NCBI GenBank assembly: GCA_049597955.1
Contig: JBMYND010000001.1
Location: 186,001-250,000, forward strand
DNA: 64,000 nt
Source of the DNA: JAYPAN01 sp049597955
GTDB taxonomy: Bacteria; Pseudomonadota; Alphaproteobacteria; RS24
Direction: 5' to 3'
Shown: one piece after another, positions 16,440 through 25,898 of the stretch
How the letters are laid out: each line of letters begins with the position of its first letter
Numbering within the stretch: position 1 is the first letter of the stretch
Notes under the pieces: generated by a model
What the model was told of the DNA's origin: nothing
Seen by the model: only the letters and a program-made list of their open reading frames with translations
Database searches by the model: none
Position numbers and translations under genes: made by a program

Positions 16440-16769
16440 CTAATTGGTTTTGTCAACGCGCACCATATAGCATGAGCCGTCAAAATCATCGAAAATTTCT
16501 GCCACTTGTGGATGGCGCACCGGCTTGGCGCTGGTATCGGGCAAAAGGTTTTGCTCGGAGACATAGGCGATATATTCGGTCTCCTCATTCTCGGCGAGCA
16601 AATGATAAAAGGGTTGGTCTTTGCGCGGGCGCACTTCTGCCGGTATGGACAGCCACCATTCTTCAGTATTGTTGAAGACCGGGTCAACGTCGAAAATAAC
16701 ACCGCGAAACGGGAAAAACCGGTGTTTCACGACCGCTCCGATTTGAAATTTGGCGATTCTTTCTTCCAT
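16440..16769 (-). CDS. hspQ: Heat shock protein HspQ
   Basis: A 109-residue hemimethylated-DNA-binding-like protein. In enterobacteria HspQ is a heat-induced specificity factor for Lon protease and affects DnaA turnover. Seen: AKFQIGAVVKHRFFPFRGVIFDVDPVF, the NTEEWWLSIP turn, RPRKDQPFYHLLAE and YIAYVSEQNLLPD. ATG 16769 is chosen over 16799 because AAAGGTGA lies 7 bases upstream. A sigma-32-like promoter lies about 75 bases further upstream, consistent with heat induction. First gene of a four-gene minus-strand set. Confidence 0.93.
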   Translation of the reverse strand: MEERIAKFQIGAVVKHRFFPFRGVIFDVDPVFNNTEEWWLSIPAEVRPRKDQPFYHLLAENEETEYIAYVSEQNLLPDTSAKPVRHPQVAEIFDDFDGSCYMVRVDKTN

Positions 16770-16844
16770 TTCTATTGTCACCTTTCCATTTTGCTCCAAA
16801 ACAGTCTTGCATTATCGGCGGAGCAAATCATTGTAGCTGATAAT

Positions 16845-16874
16845 AGTATAGGGCAGGTAAATTAGGACTTCAAC
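16845..16874 (-). promoter_or_regulatory. hspQ: Sigma-32-like promoter of hspQ
   Basis: On the minus strand GTTGAAG (16868-16874) is followed after 14 bases by CCCTATACT (16845-16853). This resembles the heat-shock consensus CTTGAA-N12-15-CCCATNT. Read as a housekeeping promoter it is TTGAAG-N17-TATACT, also good. The expected start near 16838 leaves a leader of about 70 bases before hspQ. Confidence 0.6.
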
Positions 16875-16934
16875 TTGCCCGGCTTTCATGTAACTTGTCG
16901 TCGCATGTCAAAGCCATGATTTAGGGAGATTTTC

Positions 16935-18035
16935 ATGACACAATATCCGTCGTTGTTCGAACCTTTTACCTTAAATGGTCTGGAAATACCCAATCGCATT
17001 GTCATGGCGCCTATGACGCGTTCCTTTTCGCCCGGCGGCGTGCCATCTGCTGAGGTGGCCGCTTATTATCGCCGCCGCGCCGAGGGCGGCACTGGCCTGA
17101 TTATTACCGAAGGCACAACAATTGACCATGATGCGGCCAGTGGTGACCCGAAAATCCCGAATTTCCACAGACCCGATTCGCTGGAAGGGTGGAAACGGGT
17201 GGCAGCAGAAGTGCATGAGGCGGGCGGGCTTATTATGCCGCAGCTCTGGCATATGGGCGCCATGCGCTATGAAGGGCAGGGGCCGCACCCGGATGCGCGC
17301 AGCGTGTCGCCCTCCGGTTTGAAATATCCGGGCAAAGAAGTAGGGCTGGCACTCAGCAAACAGGATGTGCAGGATATTATTGACGCATTTGTGCGTGGCA
17401 CAGTGGCCGCCCGCGAAGCCGGGTTTGACGGGGTGCAATTCCATGGCGCGCATGGCTATCTGATTGACTTGTTTTTCTGGTCTGGCACGAATTTGCGCGA
17501 TGATGAATATGGCGGCGCATTGGAGGAGCGCACCAAATTTGCCGCTGATATTATTTCCCGTGCGCGGGCTGAAGTGGGCGATGATTTCCCGCTCATTTTG
17601 CGTTTCTCGCAATGGAAGCAACAAGATTTCGAGCATAAAATGGCCGTTGAACCTGAAGCACTGGCGCGGTTTCTGCAACCGCTTGTCGATGCCGGTATTG
17701 ATTGTCTGGATTGCTCGACGCGGCGTTTCTGGGAGCCGGAATTTGACGGCTCAAGCCTGAATCTTGCCGGATGGGTGAAAAAGCTGACCGGTGTGCCGAC
17801 CATTACAGTTGGCTCGGTCGGCTTGTCAGGCGAGTTTGTCGCGTCATTTGCCGGTGAAGGATCAGAAGTTGCGCCGATTGATGATTTGGTGAAGCGGCTT
17901 GATGAGGGCGAGTTTGATCTTGTTGGTGTTGGCCGCGCTTTGCTGAGTGACCCGCAATGGCCAACCAAAATCAGAAATGGCGATGTTGATTTGCTGAAAC
18001 CTTACAGCAAGGAAGACGCCATGATGCTGACTTGA
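16935..18035 (+). CDS. NADH:flavin oxidoreductase, Old Yellow Enzyme family
   Basis: FMN-dependent ene-reductase of 366 residues reducing activated C=C bonds. TIM-barrel motifs: LFEPFTLNGLEIPNRIVMAPMTR, GTGLIITEGTTID, PQLWHMGAM, and the substrate-binding HGAHGYLIDLFF whose paired His is typical of YqjM-class rather than classical (His/Asn) members. SGTNLRDDEYGG and VGVGRALLSDPQW follow. A strong ribosome binding site (TTAGGGAGA) precedes ATG 16935. It is divergent from hspQ and monocistronic. The physiological substrate is unknown. Confidence 0.93.
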   Translation: MTQYPSLFEPFTLNGLEIPNRIVMAPMTRSFSPGGVPSAEVAAYYRRRAEGGTGLIITEGTTIDHDAASGDPKIPNFHRPDSLEGWKRVAAEVHEAGGLIMPQLWHMGAMRYEGQGPHPDARSVSPSGLKYPGKEVGLALSKQDVQDIIDAFVRGTVAAREAGFDGVQFHGAHGYLIDLFFWSGTNLRDDEYGGALEERTKFAADIISRARAEVGDDFPLILRFSQWKQQDFEHKMAVEPEALARFLQPLVDAGIDCLDCSTRRFWEPEFDGSSLNLAGWVKKLTGVPTITVGSVGLSGEFVASFAGEGSEVAPIDDLVKRLDEGEFDLVGVGRALLSDPQWPTKIRNGDVDLLKPYSKEDAMMLT

Positions 18036-18064
18036 TTGCCTGACTTGATTGGTGTGCCGGCGGG

Positions 18065-19354
18065 CTAGTGCGATTTTGCATTCTCAGCCAGCCGCGCCGG
18101 TGAACCGGCCAATATCAGGCAAGTGCAGGCCAGCAGGCTGGCCATGCCGACAATCACAAAAGCGTTGCGATAGCCACCGCCAAAATCATAAATCAGGCCG
18201 ACAATCAGCGGCCCGGCGGCGACGCCGACATTCATCATAAGCTGGTTATAGCTAAGAATACGGGGGAAATCGCGCACTCCAAAAGCCGCGCCAATCAGCA
18301 AAGGTTGCGACATTAGCACATTGCCAACCGTCAGACCAAACAGGCCGGACATAACAAGCACCGGCCACACCCCCTCGGCAAAGGCAATGCCGAACAGCGT
18401 CATGGCCTGTGCCAAAAACAAGATGATAACAAACGGGTAAATGTCGATATGGTCGAGAAAGCTGCCGGTAATCAAGCGGCCCGAAAATGAGAAAAACGCC
18501 ATGACCGCAATGGTCAGCGCGGCGGTCTGGGTATCGGCGCGGGCCAGACCCCAATTGTAAATATGGGCGATTGTGCCAACTTGCGCCATCATTACAAACA
18601 TGGCGGCCAGAACAAGAAAGCCGAAAAACCGCGTGCGCACCGCTTCTTGCGCGCGCCAGCCTTTTTCATGCGCGGGCGGGGCTTCCGGGTCAACATCATC
18701 GCCGTCAGGGTGCAGGCCCATTTGCGCCGGGTTGGGCCGCATGGCCAGCGCCGAAACCGGCACCATCAGCAAAATCAAAAAGACAATGACCGGATGGGTC
18801 AGCGCATCCATGCCGGACTTGGCAACAAGATTGGCAAGAATTGGCGTCAGCAAAACCCCGCCCAGCGACAGGCCGGAATGGGCGACCGCCAGCGCCAGCG
18901 CCCGGCGTCGGATAAACCAGCGCGCCACCAAAGTGGTGGCCGGCACTAAAGCGGTCATGGCATAGCCAATGCCTATCATGCCGTAAATCACATAAATCGC
19001 GGTCAGGCTGTCGGCCTCCGCCAATAAATAATAGCTGAGCAAAAGCACCAGACTTCCGGCGGAGACGGAAAAGCGCAAATCATAGCGGGTGATAAGCTCG
19101 CCGACAATGACACCGGCAAAGCCGGACATGGCGAGGAAAATCGTATTGGCCAGTGAAATCTGCGCGACACTGTAGCCGGTATTGACGACAATCAGCTCCA
19201 GCAAAACCGACATGGCGTAGAAAAAAAGACCGGAGCCGACCATCAAGCAATAGCCGGTGGCGAGAATGACAATCCATCCGAAAAACCTGAACTGGCTGAA
19301 CAGTGACGCCGCCCAACCGCCCGGCGGGTCTTCCATATTATTTTCCGTTTGCAT
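18065..19354 (-). CDS. MFS transporter (oxalate/formate antiporter-like)
   Basis: A 429-residue membrane protein with about 12 hydrophobic segments in two six-helix halves split by a charged loop (PDGDDVDPEAPPAHEKGW). The first half carries GSGLFFYAMSVLLELI and WFIRRRALALAVAHSG, the second GRLITGSFLDHI and LSYNQLMMNVGVAAGPLIVG. These fit the large OFA/monocarboxylate-type MFS group, which moves organic anions. ATG 19354 follows a plausible GGGAGA; the frame opens at 19381. Divergent from the GST gene with 79 bases between. Confidence 0.88.
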   Translation of the reverse strand: MQTENNMEDPPGGWAASLFSQFRFFGWIVILATGYCLMVGSGLFFYAMSVLLELIVVNTGYSVAQISLANTIFLAMSGFAGVIVGELITRYDLRFSVSAGSLVLLLSYYLLAEADSLTAIYVIYGMIGIGYAMTALVPATTLVARWFIRRRALALAVAHSGLSLGGVLLTPILANLVAKSGMDALTHPVIVFLILLMVPVSALAMRPNPAQMGLHPDGDDVDPEAPPAHEKGWRAQEAVRTRFFGFLVLAAMFVMMAQVGTIAHIYNWGLARADTQTAALTIAVMAFFSFSGRLITGSFLDHIDIYPFVIILFLAQAMTLFGIAFAEGVWPVLVMSGLFGLTVGNVLMSQPLLIGAAFGVRDFPRILSYNQLMMNVGVAAGPLIVGLIYDFGGGYRNAFVIVGMASLLACTCLILAGSPARLAENAKSH

Positions 19355-19433
19355 CAATTCTCCCTTGCGCGGCCAGCGCATTTATCCAAAATATAGGGCA
19401 ATGCGCAAGGACGCCAGCCCAAAAGGACAGAGA

Positions 19434-20054
19434 ATGAAAATCTACACCAGCAAAATCGGCCCCAATCCGGCCGCTCTGAGAAATGTCGTTGAATTGAAAA
19501 AAATGGATATTCCGGTTGAGGAAATTGACCTTGTCGGTGGCGAAAATCGCGGCGAAGCCTATTTGAAAATCAATCCGGCCGGTCAATTGCCTTGCCTGCA
19601 AACCGATAGCGGCGCGGTGATTGCCGAAGTGGCCGCCATTGCCGAATATCTCGAAGAATTGCAGCCCGACCCGATTTTATGCGGTGCGACGGCGGAAGAG
19701 CGCGCGCTGACGCGGATGCGGATGCGCCAGATTGACTATCTGATATTGGCGCCGATGATGGCCGGGTATCGCCATTGCGAAGGCAAGGATTTTTTTGCGC
19801 CGCGCATGCGGATTGACGAAGCCTATGGGCCGCCATCCAAATTGATTGCCGGTGACGGGCTGGCCTGGCTGGACAAGCAGATTGAAGGCCAGACCTATTT
19901 ATGCGGTGAGCGGCTGACCTATGTCGATGCCGCCTTTGTGCCATTGGTCGGTTTCCTCGCCAAAGTCAGCCAGCCGCTTGACCCGGCCTTGAGCAATATC
20001 AATGCCTATATGGCGCGGCTGTCCGAGCATGAAGTTATTGGCAAGAATAAATAG
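19434..20054 (+). CDS. Glutathione S-transferase family protein
   Basis: A 206-residue protein with an N-terminal thioredoxin-like GST domain (IYTSKIGPNPAALRNVVELK, then the cis-Pro loop NPAGQLPCL and the glutathione-contact strand GAVIAEVAAIAEYLEE). A helical C-terminal domain includes YLCGERLTYVDAAFVPLV. It probably conjugates or isomerises electrophiles; the class is not clear. AAAGGACAG precedes ATG 19434. Ten bases separate it from the hotdog thioesterase gene, so the two are likely cotranscribed. Confidence 0.9.
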   Translation: MKIYTSKIGPNPAALRNVVELKKMDIPVEEIDLVGGENRGEAYLKINPAGQLPCLQTDSGAVIAEVAAIAEYLEELQPDPILCGATAEERALTRMRMRQIDYLILAPMMAGYRHCEGKDFFAPRMRIDEAYGPPSKLIAGDGLAWLDKQIEGQTYLCGERLTYVDAAFVPLVGFLAKVSQPLDPALSNINAYMARLSEHEVIGKNK

Positions 20055-20064
20055 ATAAAACAAT

Positions 20065-20490
20065 ATGTTAAAAGATTTACCGGATATTGGGGATGACTTG
20101 TCCCAAAGTGGGCAGTCAGAGATTGGGGAATTGATTGGGCGTAAGCTGGTCAAAATGGAAAATGGTATGTCGGAGATTACCTTCGACATTCCGACTTCAT
20201 TTTTGAACCTGCAAGGCGTCTTGCATGGCGGTGCCTTTGCCACCATGCTGGACACGGCTTGCGGCGCTGCGGTAAGGTCGGCACTGGATATGGATGCCTA
20301 TGCGGGCCATGCGACGATAGAGCTGAAAACAAGCTATTTGAAGGGTGGCGCGCCGGGTTTTTACCGCGCGACGGGACGGGTTGTCAGGCTCGGCAAGTCA
20401 ATCGCCTTTGCCGATGCGGATTTGTTCGATGCGCATGAAGAATTGGTTGGCCGCGCCAGCGCGACATTCAAATTGCGCCGAAGAAAATAA
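20065..20490 (+). CDS. PaaI-type hotdog-fold thioesterase
   Basis: A 141-residue single hotdog domain, expected to hydrolyse acyl- or aryl-CoA thioesters. The key motif LQGVLHGGAFATMLDTACGAAV carries the HGG turn and the catalytic acidic Asp on the following helix. IELKTSYLKGGAPGFYRATGRVVRLGKSIAF is the usual strand pair and dimer interface. It lies between a GST and a DUF3604 gene. The substrate cannot be inferred, although several acyl-CoA genes follow downstream. Confidence 0.88.
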   Translation: MLKDLPDIGDDLSQSGQSEIGELIGRKLVKMENGMSEITFDIPTSFLNLQGVLHGGAFATMLDTACGAAVRSALDMDAYAGHATIELKTSYLKGGAPGFYRATGRVVRLGKSIAFADADLFDAHEELVGRASATFKLRRRK

Positions 20491-20561
20491 GCGGAGGCAA
20501 AAGAATTCATCAGCGCGCCCGTATCATATTGATGCGGCGTTGCGTTGGAAAGGGGAGGAAG

Positions 20562-22790
20562 ATGAACAGCAAAAAGACTGTTTTGGTCGGGCTGGCGACC
20601 GTGCTGGTAGTGGCACTGGTTTATGGGGTCGGCATTTTACGTAATTGGTATGGCGAAAATAGAGGGCCGGGAATAATACAGGGCAGCGCCCGACCTGACG
20701 TGCTGCTGGCACCGGAAGCGGCGCGGCAAGCGGAAGATTTTGCCAGTGTCGGCATGGCCGGTGCCAAGCAAATCCTGTTTGGCGATTTGCATGTGCATAC
20801 CACCAATTCCACCGATGCGTTTTTATGGTCACTGCCAATTTATGGCGGTGAGGGGATTCACCAGCTTGCTGATGCGTGTGACTATGCACGCCATTGTTCG
20901 GCGATTGATTTCTGGGCGATTACCGACCATGCCGAAGCCTCGACGCCTAAGCGTTGGCGCGATGCCAAGCAGAGCATTCGTGCCTGCAATGCGCTGTCAC
21001 CAGACCCGAAAAACCCTGATTTGGTCAGCTATCTCGGCTTTGAGTGGACGCAAGTTGGCGGCACGCCCGAAGAGCATTACGGCCATAAAAATGTGATTTT
21101 CAGGGATTTGGAAGATGACAAAGTGTCAAAACGGCCAATCGCCTCGGGCGGTGTGGCGGTTGACGCGTTGCGCACAAGGGGCAAAAGCCTTGTGCCACCG
21201 GCTATGGCGGTGCTTGATTTTCGCAACCGGCAGGATGTTTATGACATTCGCAATTTCCTCGACGAAGCCGCTTCAGTGCCATTATGCGATGCCGACACGC
21301 CGGTGGCGGATTTGCCGGCCGATTGCTTTGAAGTGGCCGACACACCCGGCGCGCTGGTGGACAGTTTGGACGCGCAAGGGCTTGACCCGCTTATTATACC
21401 GCATGGCACGACATGGGGGTTTTACACGCCAACCGGTGTGACATTTGACAAACATTTGAAAGCCGAAAACCGGCCCGATGCTTTTCCTTTGGTTGAGATT
21501 ATGTCAGGGCATGGCAATTCCGAAGAATATCGGGATTTCCGCTCCGTGCTGCTTGGCGAAGACGGGCAGACCGGTGTGTGTCCTGAACCAAGCGCCAATT
21601 ATCTGCCGGTTTGCTGGCGCGCCGGTGAAATTATCCGCGAACGCTGTCTGGCCCAAGGCAATGATGTGAATGAATGCGATGCGCGCGCCGAAACGGCCCG
21701 CGCCAATGCTGCCAATTCAAGCGTGGCGGCGCATTTAACCGTTCCCGGCACGAAAATTGACGAGTGGCTGGATGCCGGGCAATGCAAGGATTGTTTTCTG
21801 CCATCCTTTGGCTACCGGCCTGCCAATTCGGTGCAATATGCGCTGGCGATACGTAATTTTGACAATGCCGCGCAACCCAAAAGATTGAATTGGGGCTTTA
21901 TCGCCTCTTCTGACAATCACCGGGCGCGTCCCGGCACTGGCTATAAGGAAGTGGACAGGCTGCGCAATACAGAAGCGGTGCGGGTAAGCCGCGCTTGGCG
22001 GGAACGCATATATCCCAAGGGTGAGATTGCAAGCGCGTCGGTTGTGCTTGACCGCAATGAGATAGCCCGGCGCGGATTTGGCGCGACTGAATTGGAACGC
22101 CAAGCCAGTTTCTGGACAACCGGCGGGCTGGCCGCCGTGCACAGCGCGGGCCGGTCACGCGAGGAGATTTTCTCGGCGCTGGAAAACCGCGAAACCTACG
22201 GCACAAGCGGGGCGCGTATTCTGCTCTGGTTCAACACAAAAGACGGCGCACCAATGGGCAGCACAGTGAAGCGGAAAACTGCGCCCATATTTGAGGTTAA
22301 GGCGGTCGGCGAGCATAAGCAAAAGCCGGGCTGTCCGGATGAAACCTATGCGGCATTGGGGGCTGAGCGGGTGCAGAAATTATGCGCCGGTGAGTGTTTT
22401 AACCCGTCCAATGAACGGATGAAAATCACCCGTATTGAAGTTGTGCGCATCCGGCCACAAATATCGCCCGACGAAAATGTCGGCGATTTGATTGACGACC
22501 CATGGAAGACCCATCAATGCGATGCGGGCAAAAGCGGTTGCTCTTTCACTTTCACCGATAAGGAATTTGCCACCGGCAAACGTATGGCGACTTATTATGT
22601 GCGGGCCATTCAGGAGCCGAGCGAAAAGATTAACGGCGATAATTTGCGCTGCACTTATGATGAAAAAGGCAATTGCGTGGCTTTGAACATTTGCTATGGC
22701 GATGACCGGATAAGCGCCAATGATGAATGCGCCGCCATGGTTGAGGAGCGCGCGTGGTCGTCACCCATTTATGTTGAATATGACAAATAG
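20562..22790 (+). CDS. DUF3604 membrane-anchored protein
   Basis: A 742-residue protein of the DUF3604 family, related to PHP-type metal-dependent hydrolases; no reaction is established as far as I know. One N-terminal hydrophobic segment (about residues 7-24, LVGLATVLVVALVYGVGI) is a signal anchor or signal peptide, placing the bulk in the periplasm. PHP-like metal motifs: FGDLHVHTTNSTDAF, the IDFWAITDHAE segment and a late SSDNHRARPGTGYK. Many cysteines (CPEPSANYLPVC, CKDC, CAGEC) fit an exported fold with disulfides. AGGGGAGGAAG before ATG 20562 is a strong ribosome binding site. Confidence 0.88.
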   Translation: MNSKKTVLVGLATVLVVALVYGVGILRNWYGENRGPGIIQGSARPDVLLAPEAARQAEDFASVGMAGAKQILFGDLHVHTTNSTDAFLWSLPIYGGEGIHQLADACDYARHCSAIDFWAITDHAEASTPKRWRDAKQSIRACNALSPDPKNPDLVSYLGFEWTQVGGTPEEHYGHKNVIFRDLEDDKVSKRPIASGGVAVDALRTRGKSLVPPAMAVLDFRNRQDVYDIRNFLDEAASVPLCDADTPVADLPADCFEVADTPGALVDSLDAQGLDPLIIPHGTTWGFYTPTGVTFDKHLKAENRPDAFPLVEIMSGHGNSEEYRDFRSVLLGEDGQTGVCPEPSANYLPVCWRAGEIIRERCLAQGNDVNECDARAETARANAANSSVAAHLTVPGTKIDEWLDAGQCKDCFLPSFGYRPANSVQYALAIRNFDNAAQPKRLNWGFIASSDNHRARPGTGYKEVDRLRNTEAVRVSRAWRERIYPKGEIASASVVLDRNEIARRGFGATELERQASFWTTGGLAAVHSAGRSREEIFSALENRETYGTSGARILLWFNTKDGAPMGSTVKRKTAPIFEVKAVGEHKQKPGCPDETYAALGAERVQKLCAGECFNPSNERMKITRIEVVRIRPQISPDENVGDLIDDPWKTHQCDAGKSGCSFTFTDKEFATGKRMATYYVRAIQEPSEKINGDNLRCTYDEKGNCVALNICYGDDRISANDECAAMVEERAWSSPIYVEYDK

Positions 22791-22867
22791 ACCGCCAGCG
22801 CATCAATCCTGTTGACGCGAAATGGCTTGCTTGCCAATCTATTCTTGGAATGTGCAGGGAGGGCATT

Positions 22868-24403
22868 ATGGATAAGCTTATCATCAGTGGCGACCGCCAA
22901 AAGACGCATGAGGAAATCCTTTTTAACGCGGCGCGCGCGGCGCGCGGATTGGAAGAAGAGCTTGGGCTGAAACTGGCCGACAGTGTGGCGATTTTTATGC
23001 GCAATGATTTCGGCGTGTTTGAAATGTCGCTGGCAGCGGCGGCATTGGGTGTTTATTCGGTTCCGGTCAATTGGCATTACACGGCTGATGAGGCCAATTA
23101 TGTGCTGGATAATTGCGGGGCCAAGGCGCTGATTATTCATGCTGATTTATTGCCGCAAATCGCTGCCGGAATACCCGAAAGCTGCAAAGTGCTGGTGGTG
23201 GAGACGCCGCCGGAACTCTGTGCGGCCTATCAGGTCTCGGCGGAAGCGGCGCGCCTGCCGGATGGCGCAACCGGCTGGTATGATTGGCTGGGCCAATTTG
23301 AACCGCTGGCGCCCCGCGATGTCGCCTCACCCGGCGCGATGATTTACACTTCCGGCACAACAGGCCGCCCAAAAGGTGTGCGGCGCAATGCCGGCACACC
23401 GGCGGAAATGGAAAATCTCTATGCCACTGTTAATGAGGCATTTGATATCGGCCCGGGCAGGCGCACCATTATTCCCGCACCGCTTTATCACTCCGCGCCC
23501 AATACTTATGCGATTTTATGCGTGGTGATGGGGATGGATGAAACCGTGCTGATGCCGCGCTTTGACCCTGAAGAATTGCTGCAATTGATTGAAAAGCACA
23601 AGACAACGCATTTGCAGACTGTGCCGACCATGTTTATCCGCATGTTGAAACTGCCCAAAGAGCAGCGCGAAAAATATGATACGAGCAGTCTTGAATTTGT
23701 TGTCCATGCCGCCGCGCCTTGCCCGCCGGATGTGAAACAGCAAATGATTGATTGGTGGGGGCCGATTATCAATGAATATTACGGCGCAACGGAAGTTGGC
23801 TCGGTTTCCTTTTTGACCGCCGAGCAATGGCTCAAACATCGCGGCTCGGTCGGCAAGGCAATGGCCAATTGTGAGATTGTCATTCTCGATGATGATGGCA
23901 ATCGTTTGGGGGCGCATGAAATTGGCGACGTTTATTGCCGCAATATGGGCGGGCCGGACTTCACCTATCACTTGGATGACGCCAAACGCCAAAAAGCCGA
24001 GGCGCAAGGGCTGATTTCGGTCGGCGATATTGGTTATTTGGATGAGGACGGGTTTTTGTATCTGTGCGACCGGCGCAATGACATGGTGATTTCCGGTGGC
24101 GTCAATATCTATCCGGCGGAGATTGAAGCCTGTCTGGTCAGCCATCCGGCAATTGCTGATTGCGCTGTATTCGGTATTCCCGATGAAGATTTCGGTGAAA
24201 GCCTATGCGCTTGTGTGCAGATTGAAAGCGGCCACAGCATGAGCGAAAATGATGTGCGCGCCCATGTGCGTGAATTTATGGCCGGTTATAAAGTGCCGAA
24301 AATTGTCGATATTCGCAAAGATTTGCCGCGCGAAGACAGCGGCAAGATTTTCAAACGGAAATTGCGCGAACCCTATTGGGAAGGCAAGGACAGGGCGATT
24401 TAA
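22868..24403 (+). CDS. AMP-dependent acyl-CoA synthetase / ligase
   Basis: A 511-residue adenylate-forming enzyme activating a carboxylic acid to its CoA thioester. Core motifs: A3 P-loop YTSGTTGRPKGV, A5 YGATEVG, A7/A8 DIGYLDEDGFLYLCDRRNDMVISGGVNIYPAEIE and the A10 Lys in REDSGKIFKRKL. ATG 22868 follows GGGAGGGC. The substrate is not evident. It could serve fatty, aromatic or methylmercaptopropionate acids, given the DmdC-like dehydrogenase 5 kb downstream. Flanked by the DUF3604 gene and an MFS gene on the same strand. Confidence 0.92.
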   Translation: MDKLIISGDRQKTHEEILFNAARAARGLEEELGLKLADSVAIFMRNDFGVFEMSLAAAALGVYSVPVNWHYTADEANYVLDNCGAKALIIHADLLPQIAAGIPESCKVLVVETPPELCAAYQVSAEAARLPDGATGWYDWLGQFEPLAPRDVASPGAMIYTSGTTGRPKGVRRNAGTPAEMENLYATVNEAFDIGPGRRTIIPAPLYHSAPNTYAILCVVMGMDETVLMPRFDPEELLQLIEKHKTTHLQTVPTMFIRMLKLPKEQREKYDTSSLEFVVHAAAPCPPDVKQQMIDWWGPIINEYYGATEVGSVSFLTAEQWLKHRGSVGKAMANCEIVILDDDGNRLGAHEIGDVYCRNMGGPDFTYHLDDAKRQKAEAQGLISVGDIGYLDEDGFLYLCDRRNDMVISGGVNIYPAEIEACLVSHPAIADCAVFGIPDEDFGESLCACVQIESGHSMSENDVRAHVREFMAGYKVPKIVDIRKDLPREDSGKIFKRKLREPYWEGKDRAI

Positions 24404-24485
24404 CCGGCCTGTCTGGATTATGGTTTAAGTTTGGCAGCGCGGTTGGAAAGTCGCGCCTTTTGGGTTTTGCTGATGGGTTTGTTTG

Positions 24486-25892
24486 ATGAGCGATAAAAAA
24501 CTGACAAATGGTATCAGGCTTTATTACGGTCTTGGTGCGGCCCCTTATGGCATTAAGGAAAACGGCTTCAGCTATTTTCTGCTGATTTTCTATTCGCAAG
24601 TGCTTGGCCTGTCGCCTGTGCTGACCAGTGCGGCGCTGTCCATTGCGATATTATTTGATGCGGTGAGTGACCCGATTGTCGGCTATATTTCGGATAATTG
24701 GCGCTCGCGCTGGGGTAGGCGGCATCCCTTCATGTATGTCTCTATTGTGCCGATATGTATTGCCTATGGGTTTTTATGGAACCCGCCGGGCGATATTCTC
24801 GACAATCAGACGGCGCTGTTTTTATATTTGGTCGGCATGACGATTGCCGTGCGATTAATGTTTACCTTTTTCGAAGTGCCGAATACGGCGCTGATTTCCG
24901 AATTGACCGATGATTATGATGAGCGCACCAATCTTATGGGCTTGCGCTTTATGTTTGGTTGGCTCGGCGGTATTGGCATTGCGTTTTTGAATTATTCGGT
25001 TTTCCTGCAACAGGGCGGCGGTTTGCTGGCCGCATCCGGCTACGGCACTTATGGATTCGCCGCTGCGGCTCTGATGCTGGTTGGCATGCTGATTTCATCT
25101 TTGGGAACGCATAAAAGCATTACCAATCTGCATGTGCCGCCCAAGCGCGAAAGGCCCAATATCAAAACCGTGTTTCGTGAACTTGGCGAGACTATGCAAA
25201 ACCGCTCTTTCCGGGCGCTGTTTTTTGCCGCATTATTTTCCGGCACAGCAGGCGGTATGCAGGCGGCCCTGTCGATTTACTTCTCGACTTTTTTCTGGGA
25301 ATGGAAACCTTCGCAATTGGCCGTTTTTACCATGTTTCAGGCGATAGCGGCGATATGCGCCGTGCCGGTTGCCCGCTTTCTCGGCAGCCGCTTTGATAAA
25401 AAGCGCGCCGCTATGGGCAGTTTTTTATTCATGATTTGCTTTGGCCCGCTCATGCTTTTTGGTCGGCTTTTGGAAATTGTGCCGGAAAATGGCAATCCGA
25501 TTTTATTCCCCATGCTGCTGGCGCATAATTTTATCGAGGTTGGCGTGATTATCGTGTTTTCCATTCTGGCCGGGTCAATGATGGCGGATGTTGTGGAAGA
25601 CAGCGCGGTTGATACGGCGCGGCGCAGTGAGGGTGTTATCTTCGCGGCACGCGGCTTTGCCGGTAAAATGGTGTCAGGTCTCGGCGTTTTGTTGGCCGGT
25701 CTGGTTATCAGCCTGGCCAATTTATCGCGTGATGCCAAGCCGGAAAATGTTCCCGAAGAAGTGCTGGTCGCGCTTGTGCTTTATGCTGTCCCGATACAGG
25801 GGCTGCTTTATTTATCGGCGCTGACCATAATGAGCCGCTACCGTATCACGCGCAGGCAGCATGATGAAAATGTCGCAAGTTTGACGATTTAG
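24486..25892 (+). CDS. GPH-family (MelB-like) MFS sugar/cation symporter
   Basis: A 468-residue membrane protein with about 12 hydrophobic segments. Hallmarks of the glycoside-pentoside-hexuronide:cation group: LYYGLGAAPYGIKENGF near the start, FDAVSDPIVGYISDNWRSRWGRRHPFMY between helices 2 and 3, and ELTDDYDERTNLMGLRF after helix 4. Solutes in this family are sugars, but alphaproteobacterial members beside acyl-CoA genes may carry other compounds. ATG 24486 is preceded in frame by TTG 24483. It ends 7 bases from the convergent SulP gene. Confidence 0.9.
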   Translation: MSDKKLTNGIRLYYGLGAAPYGIKENGFSYFLLIFYSQVLGLSPVLTSAALSIAILFDAVSDPIVGYISDNWRSRWGRRHPFMYVSIVPICIAYGFLWNPPGDILDNQTALFLYLVGMTIAVRLMFTFFEVPNTALISELTDDYDERTNLMGLRFMFGWLGGIGIAFLNYSVFLQQGGGLLAASGYGTYGFAAAALMLVGMLISSLGTHKSITNLHVPPKRERPNIKTVFRELGETMQNRSFRALFFAALFSGTAGGMQAALSIYFSTFFWEWKPSQLAVFTMFQAIAAICAVPVARFLGSRFDKKRAAMGSFLFMICFGPLMLFGRLLEIVPENGNPILFPMLLAHNFIEVGVIIVFSILAGSMMADVVEDSAVDTARRSEGVIFAARGFAGKMVSGLGVLLAGLVISLANLSRDAKPENVPEEVLVALVLYAVPIQGLLYLSALTIMSRYRITRRQHDENVASLTI

Positions 25893-25898
25893 CGGGGC

